A stretch of DNA of 64,000 nucleotides from Chitinophagaceae bacterium (GTDB taxonomy: Bacteria > Bacteroidota > Bacteroidia > Chitinophagales > Chitinophagaceae), in assembly GCA_947446645.1 (NCBI GenBank), contig CANFHA010000010.1, positions 124,001-188,000 on the forward strand, in the 5' to 3' direction. Positions 18,782 to 27,876 of this stretch are shown here, in pieces. Position numbers and translations under genes: made by a program. A model generated the notes under the pieces. That model ran no database searches and was not told where the DNA came from. It saw nothing but the letters and a program-made list of their open reading frames with translations. Positions within the stretch are counted from its first letter, which is position 1. Each line of letters opens with the position of its first letter.

Positions 18782-19708
18782 CTAGTTGTGAGCGGTATTT
18801 GTATCGCTTAGCTTCATCAGGTCTCGGCTAAATGTCCTTGTGAATATCTCACTACCCTTTATCCCCATGTGCGAATTGGTGTTGAAATATTCCGGATGAT
18901 GGCATAAAGTGTCTTTTGTGTAATCAAGGAAGAAAACATCTTTATTATTCGCAAGGGCCTGGTACTTCGATACAATTGTGTCGCGGTTAATGATCAGTTG
19001 GAAACCCTTATCATAAATGGGAGAAATAACCAGTACCACTTTTATGCCTTTGGCCGTAATTGCATTTACGGTAGATTTTAGGGTGGTGTACACATACTCA
19101 TCATAGGGCTGGCGAAATGGTTTCGTTATAGTCTCAAAATTGTGGCTGGTATCCAGTATGGGTTCGTAGCCGTTATTTGGGTCTGGCCTGTGGGCGCTAT
19201 ATAGTATGCTCAGGTAGTAGGCCTTATTCAACAGCGTCATCTTATAGCCCGGTAGGTATTTCGCCAGCAAAAATTTCTTAGGTTCTATGTCTACGAGAGA
19301 GTTGTATACATTGTCTTCGTTGAGAAAAGCATAAAAAGATTTGGGTGTCATTACTATATAGTCTTTACCCATAAACATGTTACAGCCTATCACCACATAC
19401 TTGCAGTTCTTTTCATAGGTCAGGTGCTCCTTTATCAGCGAGTTAAATTGAAGGAAAAACATACCGTCATAGCCCATGTTATAAGAGCTGTAGCCCGTCA
19501 CCTCTTTTATTATAGGCGGACTAAAATGTTTCAATGTACTAGATGGTCCATAGATCATTACATCCGGGTCTATCTTGTGGTTAAGCACAAGGGCATATTT
19601 GTCAGTTGCCCTTTTCTTATACAGCTGGTCCAGCGTGTATTGCAGCAAGCACAGTATACCCGCCAGCAGCGCGAGGAATAAAATGCCATATCTCAATACG
19701 TTTTTCAT
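18782..19708 (-). CDS. SGNH-hydrolase-like membrane-anchored protein paired with MBOAT
   Basis: 308 residues. One N-terminal membrane helix (about 7-27), then a globular domain. 'MIYGPSSTLKHFSP' resembles the nucleophile block of SGNH esterases/acetyltransferases, and 'NTNSHMGIKGSEIF' near the C-terminus is placed like their catalytic His block. It starts 6 bp after the MBOAT gene stops. In such pairs MBOAT moves an acyl group across the membrane and the SGNH-like partner attaches it to a polysaccharide or other glycan outside. The acceptor is unknown. The block-I Asp of classical SGNH is not evident. Confidence 0.65.
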   Translation of the reverse strand: MKNVLRYGILFLALLAGILCLLQYTLDQLYKKRATDKYALVLNHKIDPDVMIYGPSSTLKHFSPPIIKEVTGYSSYNMGYDGMFFLQFNSLIKEHLTYEKNCKYVVIGCNMFMGKDYIVMTPKSFYAFLNEDNVYNSLVDIEPKKFLLAKYLPGYKMTLLNKAYYLSILYSAHRPDPNNGYEPILDTSHNFETITKPFRQPYDEYVYTTLKSTVNAITAKGIKVVLVISPIYDKGFQLIINRDTIVSKYQALANNKDVFFLDYTKDTLCHHPEYFNTNSHMGIKGSEIFTRTFSRDLMKLSDTNTAHN

Positions 19709-19714
19709 GCCGGG

Positions 19715-21187
19715 TTAGAATTGAAAATAAATGAATTCCCGCTCGCTGTATGCGCCAAGAAATAGTATTGAAGTGATCATCACCAGGTAAAAGCTCCACC
19801 GCCACACCATAGGCTTGCCTTGCGTTAAGGCACTCACATTGTTCTGTTCCATTTTACTTTGTAAGTATTCCAGCAGCAATATGAGTAGCAGCCCTAGCGC
19901 AACGTTGAACGTACCGTAGATGGTATCATTATCTCCCAGCGCCGTTATCATGGCCTTTATTCCTCCGAGGGAAAACGTAGATCTCCAGCCGGTGTGCAGG
20001 TGCGAAATAATATACCGTGCATCATGCAGGTTGTTTGCCCTGAAGAAGATGGATGCAAATACCACATAGCTGAAAGTTATTGTCCGGCTAATAAAGTTGG
20101 CAACATTCTTTGGCATTTTTTCAAACATCCTTTCCCGCCACGGCCTGGTAAAGAACTCGTACACAAGTGCCACTCCATAAAACAGCCCCCAGATTATGTA
20201 GTTCCAACTGGCGCCATGCCATAGCCCGCTAATAAAAAAGGTGAATACGAGTCCAAATGCAATGGCCCATCTCCTCCAGCGCCGCAGGGTAGCCACAAGC
20301 GGGTTAAAAAGATAGTCAAAAAACCAGGTGGACAAAGATATATGCCACCGTCTCCAGAATTCAGATATTGACTTCGAGGAATATGGACGGTTAAAATTCT
20401 GCATCAGGTCAAAGCCCATCACCTTTGCCGATCCTATTGCAATATCAGAGTAGCCCGAAAAATCAGTGTATATCTGGAACGAAAAGAATATGGCAGCTAT
20501 TACAAACGATGCGCCGCCGTACCTGGTAGGGTGCCCGTATACATTGTCTACTACAATACCCAGGCGTTCAGCTATAACGATCTTTTTAAAGAACCCCCAC
20601 ATCATCAGCTTCAGGCCTTCCCTGCAGTTGTCCCAGTTAAATTCGTGTTTTTCATGAAATTGGTGCAGTACATTTTGCGGCCGTTCTATTGGCCCGGCTA
20701 CCAGCTGTGGATAGAACATTACGTACAGCGCATATATCCCGAAGTGTCGCTCAGCCTTCTGGTTGCCCCTGTATACCTCAAGCGTATAGCTCATGGCCTG
20801 GAACGTGTGAAACGAAAGCCCTATTGGCAGTATGATCTTGAGCAGACCAATGTTAGCATTCACATTGGTGAGGTGAAAAAGAGCATTTATATTGGTAGCG
20901 AAAAAGTTGAAGTACTTAAAAAAAGCAAGTACCCCTACATTGGCCACAATACTAATTACCAGGAATAGCTTTCTTTTTGAGTCCGGAGCATTTTCTATTA
21001 CTATACCTGCTATGTAATCTATGATAATGGTAAACAGCAGGATGAGAATGTATACCGGGATAAAAAACATGTAAAAAATGCAGCTGGCCACAAGCAGGTG
21101 AAACCAGCGAAACTTGTGGGGCAGCAGAAAATAGATAAGGGTAACTAGCGGGAAGAAAACTAAAAAATCAAATGAATTAAAAAGCAT
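19715..21187 (-). CDS. MBOAT family O-acyltransferase (AlgI/DltB-like)
   Basis: 490 residues, about eleven membrane helices. 'RPQNVLHQFHEKHEF', 'YSDIAIGSAKVMGFDL', 'NFNRPYSSKSISEFWRRWHIS' and the histidine-bearing 'FFISGLWHGASWNYIIWG' are the AlgI-type hallmarks, with His in 'LWHG' the putative catalytic residue. It should carry acetyl or another acyl group across the inner membrane for a surface glycan. It forms an operon with the downstream SGNH-like gene. The start at 21187 is supported by a promoter element 26 bp upstream. Confidence 0.93.
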   Translation of the reverse strand: MLFNSFDFLVFFPLVTLIYFLLPHKFRWFHLLVASCIFYMFFIPVYILILLFTIIIDYIAGIVIENAPDSKRKLFLVISIVANVGVLAFFKYFNFFATNINALFHLTNVNANIGLLKIILPIGLSFHTFQAMSYTLEVYRGNQKAERHFGIYALYVMFYPQLVAGPIERPQNVLHQFHEKHEFNWDNCREGLKLMMWGFFKKIVIAERLGIVVDNVYGHPTRYGGASFVIAAIFFSFQIYTDFSGYSDIAIGSAKVMGFDLMQNFNRPYSSKSISEFWRRWHISLSTWFFDYLFNPLVATLRRWRRWAIAFGLVFTFFISGLWHGASWNYIIWGLFYGVALVYEFFTRPWRERMFEKMPKNVANFISRTITFSYVVFASIFFRANNLHDARYIISHLHTGWRSTFSLGGIKAMITALGDNDTIYGTFNVALGLLLILLLEYLQSKMEQNNVSALTQGKPMVWRWSFYLVMITSILFLGAYSEREFIYFQF

Positions 21188-21212
21188 AGCACATATTTAT
21201 CCCGCAGATACG

Positions 21213-21243
21213 CAAAAGTATATTTCGTTGAGCATTTTAACAA
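21213..21243 (-). promoter_or_regulatory. Promoter of the MBOAT-SGNH operon
   Basis: On the minus strand TACTTTTG (21220-21213) fits TAnnTTTG, with a TTG -33 element (21243-21241) 20 bp upstream. Transcription should start around 21206-21208, about 20 bases before the start codon. Confidence 0.6.
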
Positions 21244-21286
21244 GCCGTCTCCGGGTGGGCCGATTAACAATAATAACGGGGGAGTT

Positions 21287-22216
21287 CTAGCTCACCACCG
21301 CTTTATTATTGTTTGTAAGCGCCCGGAATACATCTTCCAGCGATTGGGTTTGCGCCTGTAGCGAACTAATGTGTATACGATGTTCCAGTGACCACTGCAT
21401 TATTTCTCTCCTCAGCCCCTCAGGATCGTTTGTAGAGAATTGCCATTGATTAGGGGCCAGGTTTTCAGATGTTTCCACCTTGGTAAGTTTCTTAAGCAGG
21501 GTAGGCTCTACCTCGCTTTCAAATACTACTACCAGTATGTCCTTTTTCGTATTAGCGGTCTTTAGATGTTCTATCGAGTCGTCAGCTACTATCTGCCCAT
21601 TGTTGATAATAATAACGCGGCTGCACATTGCCTGCACTTCCTGCATTATATGGGTGGAGAGCAATACTGTTTTTTGGCTGCCTATATTCTTTATAAGATC
21701 GCGTATTTCTATTATCTGGTTTGGGTCCAGGCCAGATGTTGGTTCATCAAGTATCAGCACTTCCGGGTCATGCAGCATAGCCTGCGCCAGCCCTACACGT
21801 TGTTTATATCCCTTAGATAGTGTTCCAATTTTTTTGTGCGCCTCCTTGCTCAGCCCTGTCAGGCTTATCATTTCCTCTATTCGTTCCTTACTTCCTTTCC
21901 CCAGCTTATGTATTCCGGCGGTAAATTCAAGGTATTCACGCACATACATTTCAAAGTATAGCGGATTTGCTTCCGGCAGGTAGCCCACACGTTTGCGCAC
22001 ATCCATAGGTCGTTCCTGCACATCAAAGCCGCATACTGTGGCTTTGCCCGATGTAGGTGGCAGGTAGCCGGTTATCATCTTCATAGTAGTAGATTTCCCT
22101 GCGCCGTTCGGCCCCAGGAACCCTACTATCTCACCCTTCTTTAGTTCAAATGAAATTCCGTTAACAGCTATCTGGGTATCGTATACCTTGGTAAGCGATT
22201 CTACTTTGATGGACAT
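21287..22216 (-). CDS. gldA: Gliding-motility ABC transporter ATP-binding protein GldA
   Basis: 309 residues. Walker A 'GPNGAGKST', signature 'LSKGYKQRVGLAQAM' and Walker B 'LILDEPTSGLDPNQ' are intact, so it should hydrolyse ATP. The lysine-rich signature region, 'GYLPEANPLYFEMYVREYL' and the C-terminal extension (about 225-309) match GldA, which works with membrane proteins GldF/GldG in Bacteroidota gliding motility. No gldF or gldG lies beside it, and in many Bacteroidota gldA is indeed separate. An ordinary ABC-2 exporter ATPase is the alternative. Confidence 0.85.
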   Translation of the reverse strand: MSIKVESLTKVYDTQIAVNGISFELKKGEIVGFLGPNGAGKSTTMKMITGYLPPTSGKATVCGFDVQERPMDVRKRVGYLPEANPLYFEMYVREYLEFTAGIHKLGKGSKERIEEMISLTGLSKEAHKKIGTLSKGYKQRVGLAQAMLHDPEVLILDEPTSGLDPNQIIEIRDLIKNIGSQKTVLLSTHIMQEVQAMCSRVIIINNGQIVADDSIEHLKTANTKKDILVVVFESEVEPTLLKKLTKVETSENLAPNQWQFSTNDPEGLRREIMQWSLEHRIHISSLQAQTQSLEDVFRALTNNNKAVVS

Positions 22217-22259
22217 GATCTTGATCCCACGTATAATGTAGCCGGTTGCTGAGCTAAGA

Positions 22260-22805
22260 TCAATACCTGAACCCTAGGAAGGTGCAGTTGTTGATGATGG
22301 TATCAGGTCCGGAAAGTGTAGTAAAAATGTTTCTTTCGTACTCGTGTATAGAGAGGCTCTTGTCACTCTGCAGCGTAATGGTGAAAATGCGCTCGTAAAA
22401 TGTGGAGCCGTTTTTCATACTGTCACTGTTTGTAACAATGATCGAATAGGTGCTCTCATTGTTAGAAACATAACCCTGTAATATTTTAGGGCTGATGCTA
22501 TTCATTTTTACGGATACGGTATTAATAGCGCTGTTAGCCGTAATGAAAGCGGAATCAATCACCTGCTGCGTGTTGTTGCACGATGTATAGCCCGCATAGC
22601 CACCTACGAACCTCGTCACAGAAAGTGTTTGGCAGGTAGGGCCTTCATAACCTGTAGGGCAGCGGCATACACCATTACCGCAAGATCCGCCGTGAGCACA
22701 AGTCACACCTGTGCATGTATTCTTAACGCAGGACGAATAAAGTACTGCGGATAGAACTGCGGCAAATAGCAAGCCTGTAAATAAGGTTAATTTCCAGATC
22801 TTCAT
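22260..22805 (-). CDS. Lipoprotein with EGF-like module
   Basis: 181 residues from the ATG at 22805. That start puts a lysine-containing signal sequence directly at the N-terminus; an upstream ATG would add 20 untypical residues. 'AVLYSSC' fits a lipobox, so the protein is probably lipidated. A cysteine-rich block follows at once ('CTGVTCAHGGSCGNGVCRCPTGYEGPTCQ', shortened here to its cysteine pattern C-C-C-C-C-C), a single EGF-like module. The remaining ~115 residues look like a beta-rich domain of unknown function. Similar EGF-plus-beta lipoproteins occur in Bacteroidota. Confidence 0.75.
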   Translation of the reverse strand: MKIWKLTLFTGLLFAAVLSAVLYSSCVKNTCTGVTCAHGGSCGNGVCRCPTGYEGPTCQTLSVTRFVGGYAGYTSCNNTQQVIDSAFITANSAINTVSVKMNSISPKILQGYVSNNESTYSIIVTNSDSMKNGSTFYERIFTITLQSDKSLSIHEYERNIFTTLSGPDTIINNCTFLGFRY

Positions 22806-22927
22806 TCGGTGAATATTTGAGTGTAAAATACAAAAAAATAGTTTAATTGGGTGAAAAGTGAGCATTTTTTGGTGACCGCCGTGCAGTTATCCTGTTTAAT
22901 GAACTCACCTTTAACTTCTGGTTGCAG

Positions 22928-23965
22928 CTATGCGCCAAAAGCGTTCCAGCCCTGTGCCGTAAGTTTGTGTTTATTTCCGCCCTTGGTCAGCAAGTTTGCA
23001 CCCTCCGATTTGTCGGTAATATAACCTATTACGCTTATGTCATTGTGGCGGGCCACCTTCTCATAGTCTTCCTGTTTTATGGTAAATAGCAGCTCGTAGT
23101 CTTCACCACCGCTCAGCGCACAGGCCATGGCCCCAACCTGGAATTCCATTGACATAGCGCGTGCGTCATCATGTATAGGTACTTTTTCTTCATACAGTAT
23201 GCAGCCGGTATCGCTGCTGTTACAAATGTGCAGCAGCTCAGAGCTGAGCCCGTCGCTCACGTCTATCATCGATGTCGGCAGTATGCCAGCTTCTTCCAGC
23301 CATTCAGCTATATCAGCCCTTGGTGTGGGCTTCAATATTCTGCCGACAAGGTATTTTTGGTTCTCCAGATTCGGTTGGATCTTGGGATTTTCAAGGAATA
23401 TTTTTTTCTCACGTTCCAGTAGTTGTAGTCCCAGGTAGGCTGCGCCCAGGTTGCCAGACACGCAGATCAGGTCATTTACCTTCGCGCCACTCCTTGTCAC
23501 AAACTTATCAGGGGCCACTTCTCCTACTGCAGTAACGCTTATGATAAAGCCCGTTTTGGAGCTAGAGGTGTCGCCGCCTATCACGTCCACGCCAAATTGT
23601 TCACAGGCTGCATACACCCCTTCGTAAAATTCATCCAGCGCTTCAACTGAAAATTTGTTGGATACGCCCAGTGCTATGGTTATATGCGTAGGCGTCGCCA
23701 TCATCGCATATATATCCGATAGATTTACAGCCACCGCCTTATATCCAAGGTGCTTTAGCGGCGTATACATCAGGTCGAAATGAATGCCTTCCAGCAGCAG
23801 ATCGTTTGATATCACGCATTGCCTCCCAAACTGGTCTATCACGGCCGCATCATCTCCCACGCTCAGTATTGTGCCTGCCTGCCTGGTCTCATTGTTTTTA
23901 GTAAGGTGTTCTATCAGGCCAAACTCGCCCAGCGCGCCTATTTCTGTTCTCTGTATATCATGCAT
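22928..23965 (-). CDS. thiL: Thiamine-monophosphate kinase
   Basis: Phosphorylates thiamine phosphate to thiamine diphosphate in the cytoplasm. 345 residues, full length. The motif 'LSVGDDAAVID' and metal-binding 'VSDGLSSELLHI' near residue 222, plus 'LSGGEDYELLFTI' near the C-terminal third, are diagnostic for ThiL in the AIR synthase superfamily. Other thi genes are not adjacent. A TAnnTTTG element lies 26 bp upstream of the start codon. Confidence 0.95.
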   Translation of the reverse strand: MHDIQRTEIGALGEFGLIEHLTKNNETRQAGTILSVGDDAAVIDQFGRQCVISNDLLLEGIHFDLMYTPLKHLGYKAVAVNLSDIYAMMATPTHITIALGVSNKFSVEALDEFYEGVYAACEQFGVDVIGGDTSSSKTGFIISVTAVGEVAPDKFVTRSGAKVNDLICVSGNLGAAYLGLQLLEREKKIFLENPKIQPNLENQKYLVGRILKPTPRADIAEWLEEAGILPTSMIDVSDGLSSELLHICNSSDTGCILYEEKVPIHDDARAMSMEFQVGAMACALSGGEDYELLFTIKQEDYEKVARHNDISVIGYITDKSEGANLLTKGGNKHKLTAQGWNAFGA

Positions 23966-23991
23966 TTGTAAAAGTTCTTATTAAGAGGCTG

Positions 23992-23999
23992 CAAAGGTA
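23992..23999 (-). promoter_or_regulatory. -7 promoter element of thiL
   Basis: On the minus strand TACCTTTG fits TAnnTTTG, 26 bp before the thiL start codon. No good -33 TTG lies at the preferred 19-21 bp distance. Confidence 0.45.
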
Positions 24000-24080
24000 A
24001 GATTTTATACTGCAAGGCAGTTTTTGTAATATTGGTAAGCTGGGCTGCAAAAATCAGCGCTTGGCAAATCAGTCCCGTCC

Positions 24081-24791
24081 ATGAAATTGAGAGGTCTCAA
24101 AAAAGTATGGTTACTATTTCTTGTGCTTAGTGCACCTGTATTAGCGTGTGCGCAGCTATCTGCCGACTCGCTAAAAAGGATATCTGTTAGAAAATACAAT
24201 ATGGACTACATGCGTAATCGTGACGCTACGATGAGCGTTGACACTATTTATGTCCGTGCGTGGGAAATATACTCAGGTATCTTTTCAAACATAAAAGCGT
24301 TTGCAGTGTCACAATCGAATTGTGATGACTGTGTAACCGAGACCTATATATTTGACATTCGTTCAGGTAAGAGACCGGACATGAAAAACATTGAATCATT
24401 TAATAATGAAATGAACAAATGTTTAAAACCATTGATCAATTTTGATAAGAGCTGTTTTTATCTGCTGCTAAACGACATTTCCCGCATCATAACGCCCTCG
24501 TCCGTGTATTCCAAATGCTTAGTAAAGGGTTCTGTCTTTAAAGGATTGCCCAAAACTGAATTGCTTTTTTATAGTGTGCCAATGTCTCAATGGGAGGCCT
24601 CATCAAGCAAGGGCAAAATGTACATAGGAACACTAAATTACGATCGGCAACAAGATAAAATGGTAGAAGCAATTTATGAATTTAAGTACAATGTCCATGG
24701 CCAATTGGTAAGTGTAATCACTGTAAATATGGACGAGTTTGTTCCCCCAAAGCATTGGAATGCAGATTGGGCTCCATTTTTGCCAGACTAA
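24081..24791 (+). CDS. Secreted protein of unknown function
   Basis: 236 residues with an N-terminal signal peptide (about 1-25: basic start, 'VWLLFLVLSAPVLACAQ'). The mature part contains a 'SNCDDC' cysteine pair and ends in a proline-rich 'FVPPKHWNADWAPFLPD'. No family recognised. It converges on suhB with a 46-bp gap. It is flanked by housekeeping genes on the other strand and has no partner on its own strand. The AT-rich, lysine-rich composition differs somewhat from its neighbours, so it may be a later arrival. Confidence 0.6.
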   Translation: MKLRGLKKVWLLFLVLSAPVLACAQLSADSLKRISVRKYNMDYMRNRDATMSVDTIYVRAWEIYSGIFSNIKAFAVSQSNCDDCVTETYIFDIRSGKRPDMKNIESFNNEMNKCLKPLINFDKSCFYLLLNDISRIITPSSVYSKCLVKGSVFKGLPKTELLFYSVPMSQWEASSSKGKMYIGTLNYDRQQDKMVEAIYEFKYNVHGQLVSVITVNMDEFVPPKHWNADWAPFLPD

Positions 24792-24837
24792 GTTGTAAAA
24801 AGTTACGGACTAAGGTAACACAGCTAGATTTTGACGA

Positions 24838-25614
24838 TCACCTTTTCTTTATCGCTCCCAGCATAGCTTCATGTATCAGTCCGTTGGTAGCAAGTGTCTC
24901 TTTGGCAAATACTGCCGCTTCAGCACCATCAAAGTCAGTTATCCTGCCGCCGGCTTCTTTTACTATCAGGTAGCCAGCAGCTACATCCCACGACTGTAGA
25001 TTATATTCCCAAAAACCGTCAAACCGGCCGCAGGCCACCCAGCAAAGGTCTATTGCTGCAGACCCCAGGCGCCTGATTGGTAATCCTTCCAGTATCATCC
25101 GTTCAAATACCTTTATGGGGTGCTCAGGGCCGTCTGGCCATTTATACGGGAACCCGGTTACCAGAAATGCGGTTTTGAAATTACTCTTTAACGAGACTTT
25201 GATCGGGTTGCCGTTTAGCGTTGCGCCCTTGCCTTTTTCGGCAAAAAAGAGCTCATTCATCATCGGGTTGTACACAGCGCCTAGTATTATCTCATCATTG
25301 TACATTAACCCTATGCTTACGCAGCACAGGGGAATACCGTGGGCAAAATTCACGGTGCCATCTATTGGGTCTATTATCCATTTGTATTCTGAGTCCTGTA
25401 TCAGTTCTCCTACTTCTTCGCTGATAATGCTGTGGTAAGGGTAGCTGGCGCTGATAACGGTAATGATCGTGTCTTCTGCAAGCCGGTCTACCTCCGTTAC
25501 AAGATTATTGATTCCTTCCTTATGATCTATCTTAAAAGTGCCGTCGAAGTATTGAAGTATAATTTTACCTGCCTCCTTTGTCGCCTTGAGCAATACTTCT
25601 TTCAGTCCTTCCAT
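24838..25614 (-). CDS. suhB: Inositol monophosphatase family protein (SuhB-like)
   Basis: 258 residues. Metal-binding motifs 'SEEVGE', 'IDPIDGTVNFAHG' and 'SWDVAAGYLIVKEAGG' are complete, so it should be a Mg-dependent, Li-sensitive sugar-phosphate phosphatase. Bacterial relatives act on inositol-1-phosphate or related compounds, and SuhB also contributes to rRNA transcription in E. coli. It begins only 2 bp after the tolC-like stop codon, so translation is probably coupled to that gene, an unusual partnership. Confidence 0.9.
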   Translation of the reverse strand: MEGLKEVLLKATKEAGKIILQYFDGTFKIDHKEGINNLVTEVDRLAEDTIITVISASYPYHSIISEEVGELIQDSEYKWIIDPIDGTVNFAHGIPLCCVSIGLMYNDEIILGAVYNPMMNELFFAEKGKGATLNGNPIKVSLKSNFKTAFLVTGFPYKWPDGPEHPIKVFERMILEGLPIRRLGSAAIDLCWVACGRFDGFWEYNLQSWDVAAGYLIVKEAGGRITDFDGAEAAVFAKETLATNGLIHEAMLGAIKKR

Positions 25615-25616
25615 TG

Positions 25617-27068
25617 TTACAGTTTTAGTTCTTTACCCAGGTAGTAGTCTATTACTTTCAGCTTAAATATAAGGTCATACTTTGAGAGTGCAAGGTTGGC
25701 CGCGGCAGTAAACGCAGAGTTTTGTGTTACCAGCAGGTCCACGGTGCTGGTAAGGCCCAGGTCGTAGCGCTTGGTTGCAAAGTCCAGCGCGCGCTTTGCT
25801 GCTTCATCGGCGCGCTTTGCCGCGTAATATTTTTGTATTGAGTTCAGCGCATTATTATGTGCCTTGTATACATTTTGTTTCAGCGTAAGTTCAGCATTAT
25901 ATTCATTTAGCCGTTGCGACTCCAGGTTTATCTTAGCCTGCCGTACGGCAAACTGCGATTGCCACCCATTCAGTATGGGTATATTCACGTTCAGGAATAC
26001 TGTTTGCCTGAGGTTATTGTTAAGCTGTGTGCCCAGCGGTATATTCTTTAATATTGGTGTATACGTAATCTCCGGTAGTGTGGTGGGGAGGGCGATAATG
26101 CCACTGCTTGTAGTAACCACATTTGTCGTTCCTGTATCTGTGCGAAACCCGGATACACTTTGATAGTTGCTTGCCCAGTTACTACCTACCTGGTAGCCTA
26201 GTGAAAACTGAGGATATAGATTACCCTTTGTTGCTGCGAGGCCTTTCTCGGCAGCAGTAACGCGCAACTGGCTTCCCTTTACCGAGCCAAAGTGGGCACG
26301 CGCTTTCTGGTATACTTCTTCAGGCTGCACGTTCGATACCATTACCTGATCGCCGACTTCCACTTCAGGTATTTTTATAGAGAATGGTACAGCAAAATCG
26401 AGATTCAACAGAGATTTAAGGTCAAGTACGGCAGAGTTATAGTTAGCAATAGAATTAATAAGATTAGAGCTATCGGTAGCCAGTTGCGATTCCAGTTGCG
26501 CCACATTAAGTTCGGGTAGCCGGCCTGCATCGGTGAATGCACGCGTCTGTGCCAATTGGGCTTTAGACAGTTCCACCTGGTTTTTGCTGATGTTAATTTG
26601 CTCTTGCGCCAGCAGGGTAGTGAGGAAGCTGTTGGCTACATTCAGCGATACATCATCTTTTAACTGGTCCAGGTCGGCAAGATAGGCTTCAAGACTATAG
26701 CGGTTCTTCTCAATGGTATTGCGTACCTGCATCCATCCAAACAGCAGCAGGTTCCCATTGCCTGAGGTACTTACAAAGTTATAGCCCGCATCTACAAACT
26801 GGTTGGTTGTGGGGTTAATGGAGCGGCCAAAACTTTTGCCATAACTACCATTGGCGCTCAGCGTAGGCAGTTGAGATAGCTGGCTTTGCTTCAGTGTATA
26901 CCTTGCCAGCCGCGCATTCAGCGAGTCTTGTTTTATAGATATGTTGTGGTCTATGGCATACTGCACGCAGCGCTCCAGCGACCATACGTTATCCATGCTG
27001 CCTTGCTGGGCAGAGGTACTGAGAACTAGAAATAAAGAAGATGCAAGTATCGCTGAAAATAGGCGCAT
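25617..27068 (-). CDS. TolC family outer-membrane efflux protein
   Basis: 483 residues. Signal peptide (1-20, 'LFLVLSTSAQQG'), then two repeated halves of long coiled-coil helices and short beta-strands as in TolC: 'SLERCVQYAIDHN' starts the first, 'AEKGLAATKGNLYPQFSLG' the second. It would form a trimeric outer-membrane channel for an RND/ABC/MFS pump or type I export. No adaptor or pump gene is adjacent; suhB follows at 2 bp. The start ATG at 27068 is needed for the signal peptide and lies only 4 bases from a -7 promoter element. Confidence 0.92.
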   Translation of the reverse strand: MRLFSAILASSLFLVLSTSAQQGSMDNVWSLERCVQYAIDHNISIKQDSLNARLARYTLKQSQLSQLPTLSANGSYGKSFGRSINPTTNQFVDAGYNFVSTSGNGNLLLFGWMQVRNTIEKNRYSLEAYLADLDQLKDDVSLNVANSFLTTLLAQEQINISKNQVELSKAQLAQTRAFTDAGRLPELNVAQLESQLATDSSNLINSIANYNSAVLDLKSLLNLDFAVPFSIKIPEVEVGDQVMVSNVQPEEVYQKARAHFGSVKGSQLRVTAAEKGLAATKGNLYPQFSLGYQVGSNWASNYQSVSGFRTDTGTTNVVTTSSGIIALPTTLPEITYTPILKNIPLGTQLNNNLRQTVFLNVNIPILNGWQSQFAVRQAKINLESQRLNEYNAELTLKQNVYKAHNNALNSIQKYYAAKRADEAAKRALDFATKRYDLGLTSTVDLLVTQNSAFTAAANLALSKYDLIFKLKVIDYYLGKELKL

Positions 27069-27072
27069 ACCG

Positions 27073-27080
27073 CAAAAGTA
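27073..27080 (-). promoter_or_regulatory. -7 promoter element overlapping the tolC-like start region
   Basis: On the minus strand TACTTTTG fits TAnnTTTG, and its last base is 4 bases before the ATG. Transcription would begin at or within a few bases of the start codon, implying a leaderless or near-leaderless mRNA. Confidence 0.45.
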
Positions 27081-27185
27081 ATCATTGGAGGCCGAGTTTG
27101 GAATTAGAAACCGGAAATTTGCAATTTGTTGTATGCGCTAAGTTGCCGCAACAGGTTGCCAGGTTCATTTATGTTATCGGCTTTT

Positions 27186-27749
27186 TTACTTGTAGAAGCA
27201 GTTTCGGCATCTTGGTTCATATACATCTTTCTCGCCCAGTAGCACCTGGTCATCTATTTTGGCCAGCCGGTAAGAGTAGTTGGCAATATCTCCGCATTTC
27301 ACGCATATGGCATGCAGCTTGGTTATATACTCTGCCCGTGCCAGCAGCCCCGGCAGTGGTCCGAAAGGCTTGCCGGTATAGTCCATATCCAGACCGGCAA
27401 CGATAACCCGTATACCGCGCAGCATCAGCTGCTCCAGCACTTCCACTATGCCTTCGTCAAAAAACTGCGCCTCATCAATGCCTACCACTTCTACATCAGA
27501 TGCCAGCAATAGGATGTTGTAATAGTTCTCTACCGGCGTAGAGCGTATACGGCTGGCGTCGTGCGATACAATATCCACCGCATCATAGCGCACATCGATG
27601 GCGGGTTTAAATATCTCGGCTTTCTGTCCGGCTATCTGCACGCGCTTTAGCCTGCGGATGAGCTCTTCCGTCTTACCGGAAAACATACATCCGCAAATAA
27701 CCTCCATCCATCCTTTTTTCGCTCCCGAACGATACGGTTCAATAAACAT
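27186..27749 (-). CDS. tdk: Thymidine kinase (type II)
   Basis: Phosphorylates thymidine with ATP in the salvage pathway. 187 residues. P-loop '[11 protein letters not shown]' (around 20-30), '[13 protein letters not shown]' carrying the catalytic acid, the lasso loop '[22 protein letters not shown]', and zinc-binding cysteines 'CVKCG' and 'CRNC' at the C-terminus. All are in place for a tetrameric type II enzyme. It is 117 bp upstream of the tolC-like gene on the same strand. Confidence 0.96.
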   Translation of the reverse strand: MFIEPYRSGAKKGWMEVICGCMFSGKTEELIRRLKRVQIAGQKAEIFKPAIDVRYDAVDIVSHDASRIRSTPVENYYNILLLASDVEVVGIDEAQFFDEGIVEVLEQLMLRGIRVIVAGLDMDYTGKPFGPLPGLLARAEYITKLHAICVKCGDIANYSYRLAKIDDQVLLGEKDVYEPRCRNCFYK

Positions 27750-27876
27750 CTTAACAGAATTTCAAAAAATTAAATTGCTTCGAGACTTACACGGAGCATT
27801 GGACTACAATATACTGATCTTATTTATTTTTTGAAAGCCCAGTCATAATCCTCGAACATTAGCTGGTCTGTTAAGA

